DNA from: Saprospiraceae bacterium
Lineage (GTDB): Bacteria; Bacteroidota; Bacteroidia; Chitinophagales; Saprospiraceae
Length of the DNA stretch: 64,000 nucleotides
Direction: 5' to 3'
Assembly: GCA_016717265.1 (NCBI GenBank)
Contig: JADKFX010000001.1
Span: forward strand, 2,368,501-2,432,500
Every line of letters begins with the position of its first letter. Position 1 is the first letter of the stretch. Both the position numbers and the translations under genes were made by a program. This document shows positions 62,011 through 64,000 of the stretch, one piece after another. The notes under the pieces were generated by a model that was given only the letters and a program-made list of their open reading frames with translations, had not been told where the DNA came from and ran no database searches.

Positions 62011-62780
62011 TTAGAAGCTATATCCTATTGTTATAAATCGCACTACTAAAAAATTAAATCTTATTCCATTCGATACCACTGGTTCCAGTTCTTCAAATAC
62101 GGTCATTTGTTGTCCTGTGTTTGGATTGATTTTATTTATTGTGCGATTTTCTTGAATTCTTGTATTGAACTATGTTAGCCTGAATCCTGATTCCATTCCG
62201 ACGCTGAATTGGTTGGTTATGTAATATTTAATTCCAAAAAATGGATTAATTCCAGCGTCAATTGTTCTAGCAGTTCTATCAGTTGTGCTTGTACTATTTA
62301 AAATAACACCTCCTATAGTGGCATTATTAGGAAAATCATCATCACTTTTGAAGAATTGTCCATAAATGTCAGATCCTATGTAATGAACAAATCTTTTATT
62401 TTGAAATTGCTTTTCGATTCCAATCCCACATGTTAAATCAACAATATCAGACGGATGAAATTCGATATTCGTTGAATCTTGGTTCATCCTTGTAGGGTCA
62501 TCGGTAAAGTTGATTTGAGTATTTATTGAAAAGTATGCTGCAAGAAATTTACAGAATTCACTTCAATTAAATCTCCAGTTTGATGTTTCTTCTTGAACAT
62601 AATTGTAGCAGCTACTGTGTTATTATAAATGTTTTGGATAGATCGAAATCCTAATTCAATCTGATAATTGTTTTTCCTTATCTCACTGATGTTTGATTTA
62701 TTTTCTGAGTTTTGGGCACATAAATTTATTCCGAAAAATGTAACTAAAATTATGGAACTAAAATATTTATTCGCTTTTAT
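62011..62780 (-). pseudogene. Outer-membrane barrel gene with ATA start, frameshift and in-frame stop
   Basis: On the minus strand the frame starts with ATA AAA GCG at 62780, where ATG is expected (signal KYFSSIILVTFFGINLCAQN). It continues through QIELGFRSIQNIYNNTVAAT to about 62550, then a frameshift. The second part (IEFHPSDIVDLTCGIGIEKQ ... INPFFGIKYYITNQFSVGME) runs to a TAG at 62170. It goes on in frame to a TAA at 62011, ending VVRFITIGYSF as barrels do. Three defects mark it as a pseudogene. Confidence 0.75.
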
Positions 62781-62816
62781 TTATTTTCTTATTGTCAGTA
62801 ACGGATTGGCATAACG

Positions 62817-62925
62817 TCAAAGTGTGAAAATACCTAAATCCAATTCGTTTAGAATGTAATATTTGAAAATTTCTAAGGTACCTCCGAATAAAATAAGCCT
62901 AATTGGGAGTTTTTTCACATCCTGA
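62817..62925. mobile_element. 109-bp MITE related to the IS1182-like elements (element 3)
   Basis: The ends are TCAAAGTGTGAAAATACC on the left and TTTTTTCACATCCTGA on the right, the same inverted repeats as elements 1 and 2. The 80 bases between have no coding capacity, so it must have moved using a transposase made elsewhere. It begins directly after GGCATAACG, the third AACG-flanked insertion of the set. Confidence 0.7.
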
Positions 62926-62938
62926 CATAGAAATCTAA

Positions 62939-62993
62939 ACAACGGCAGAAGGCAGGTTGATATCAATTTACATAAGTTTAGGCCTTCGTTGGT
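62939..62993. repeat. Short attC-like palindrome
   Basis: ACAACGGCAGAAGGC (62939-62953) and GGCCTTCGTTGGT (62981-62993) are nearly reverse-complementary. It lies 30 bases after the stop of the FG-GAP/T9SS gene, as for the other attC-like sites. It is short, so support is moderate. Confidence 0.4.
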
Positions 62994-63022
62994 GCGTCCT
63001 CTTTTAGTGCTACTCTAGTTTT

Positions 63023-64000
63023 CTACTCAATTGCTATTTTTTTATTCACAACATTTCTCTTGTCATCAATTATCTGTAAAAAATATATCCCATTTCGCAT
63101 CGCACCTTTTTCTAAAGTGAACTCTTTGCCTGTAAAGTTCAGGGTTTTTAATTCTTTACCAAGCAGGTCTGTTATTTTTATAATCGTGTTATTTTGATCC
63201 TCCCTAAAGGATATGGTTGTTTTTGATGTAAGTGGATTTGGATAAATATTAACTTGGAATAGCTGAAGCTCGTTCACACTTGTCGTGTTTTTAATTAATT
63301 GATTTTGAAACCATGCCATTCCGCCAGAGCCACCAAATGTTGCTGAGAGAATGTCCTGGTCACCATCACCGTCAATATCATCCACTCTTACAAAAACAGG
63401 ATAATGAATGGATGTTGTAACTACTTGATATTTGCTTGAATCAAATGCATTTCCACCTTGGTTCCAAAAGCATCTGACAGCACCTTTATAGTCGACTCTG
63501 TTATACATGGATGCTATAAGATCTTTTTTACCATCACCGTTAATATCAGCAGCATAAATGCTAGTTACTACAAAGTTTGTATCAACCACCATCAAATTAT
63601 GAATGGTGAATTTTCCTTTTCCGTCGGATTGGTACCACTTCATGATATTGTCTGAATTAGGAAAATAAGAGCTTGATGGATAAAGTATATCTACAATTCC
63701 GTCTGAATCAAGATCGCATAGGCTCATGTAATAATATCCAAACTCAAGCTGTGAATCGATAGTTTTGGGAGTGTTAAAGCCGCCTTGTGTGTTATTTTGG
63801 GAATATAATATTTTATTGCTGTTTGTAAGCTGAGCGATGTCTTCATATGAGTCGCCATCAAAGTCATGACTTACAATTGAATATCCAAACTGGCTTAGCT
63901 TTATGCCGTTACTGTCTAAAATGCCGTTCGTGTTATTAAAAATGCTTGAAGAGGCAACTATTTCAGGATAATGATCCTTATTGACATCAACGGTGTTGAT
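63023..64000 (-). CDS. FG-GAP/VCBS repeat protein with T9SS tail, 5' part outside the window
   Basis: The frame is open to the window edge; 325 codons are seen. Repeats with calcium-loop patterns (DVNKDHYPEIVASS, DFDGDSYEDIAQLT, DLDSDGIVDILYPS, DINGDGKKDLIASM, DIDGDGDQDILSAT) predict an integrin-like propeller. The C-terminal 80 residues are a Por-type tail (FQVNIYPNPLTSKTTISFRE ... DLLGKELKTLNFTGKEF ... GIYFLQIIDDKRN). It is exported by T9SS. An internal ATG at 63727 is not the start. Confidence 0.85.
   Translation of the reverse strand: MNTVDVNKDHYPEIVASSSIFNNTNGILDSNGIKLSQFGYSIVSHDFDGDSYEDIAQLTNSNKILYSQNNTQGGFNTPKTIDSQLEFGYYYMSLCDLDSDGIVDILYPSSSYFPNSDNIMKWYQSDGKGKFTIHNLMVVDTNFVVTSIYAADINGDGKKDLIASMYNRVDYKGAVRCFWNQGGNAFDSSKYQVVTTSIHYPVFVRVDDIDGDGDQDILSATFGGSGGMAWFQNQLIKNTTSVNELQLFQVNIYPNPLTSKTTISFREDQNNTIIKITDLLGKELKTLNFTGKEFTLEKGAMRNGIYFLQIIDDKRNVVNKKIAIE

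Noticed and set aside
32123..62993. Integron integrase gene
   Set aside because: No tyrosine recombinase motif (R...HxxR...Y) was seen in any frame I examined, so no integrase is called in this window.
1..64000. rRNA, tRNA, CRISPR arrays and complete prophage
   Set aside because: No matching sequence blocks were seen on either strand. The only mobile elements are IS and intron relics and the cassette-like sites.

Overview
This window looks like chromosomal DNA of an uncultured or environmental member of the Bacteroidota, most likely the Saprospiraceae or a related lineage. The base composition is AT-rich. Several proteins end in Por-type (type IX secretion, T9SS) sorting domains. FG-GAP, fibronectin III and sortilin-like propeller proteins are frequent, and lipoprotein signals are common. 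A LytS/LytTR pair and a TTTG / TAnnTTTG promoter also fit this phylum. The lineage call is an inference from family content, not a database match.

Layout. (1) 1-14433: a tight minus-strand run of four exported proteins. It holds a 603-aa outer-membrane barrel, a 3010-aa giant, a 736-aa fibronectin-III protein and a secreted leucine-rich-like protein cut by the window edge. (2) 14826-18982: an ABC exporter whose permease is fused to an M1 aminopeptidase. (3) 19405-22354: a reverse-transcriptase relic, then a three-gene metabolic cluster of ATP-grasp ligase, YqcI/YcgG (GntA-type) heme N-oxygenase and DUF1989 protein. (4) 22727-32044: barrel protein, S41 peptidase, TraB/TIKI-like protein, two envelope proteins, an FG-GAP/ASPIC protein with a T9SS signal, and a plus-strand LytS/LytTR two-component system. 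(5) 32123-62993: an accessory tract of about 30 kb. Almost every gene here is short, on the minus strand and functionally unrelated to its neighbours: DUF1801, TfoX-N, VOC, HxlR, DUF4406, GNAT, DUF6958, DUF5655, SRPBCC, amidohydrolase, NTF2-like, DUF1761, AraC, hydrolase, DJ-1/propeller, HicAB, Reg_prop, sortilin-like and others. (6) 63023-64000: the 3' part of another FG-GAP/T9SS protein.

The accessory tract has a logic of its own. Imperfect inverted repeats that begin in (A/T/C)AACG and end in GTTAGCGG, GTTATGCG or GTTGGC lie just downstream of several genes. A shared core resembling CCACTTTTGCCAAAC recurs at 14.8, 36.1, 40.5, 41.3 and 52.8 kb. This is the geometry of integron gene cassettes, one gene plus one attC-like site. 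The mobile elements present are types linked to such sites: a group IIC-like intron 3' end joined to a half site, an IS110-like relic, and three IS1182-like insertions, one of them a 109-bp MITE, all directly after an AACG core. No integrase is visible, so 'integron-like cassette array' is a hypothesis.

Decay is widespread. There are frameshifted DUF1801, SRPBCC and barrel genes, a hicA whose only start is ATA, a split zinc-ribbon/DUF5655 gene, a duplicated DUF1761-AraC pair in which each copy has lost a different member, and short C-terminal relics of TraB-like and SGNH hydrolase genes.
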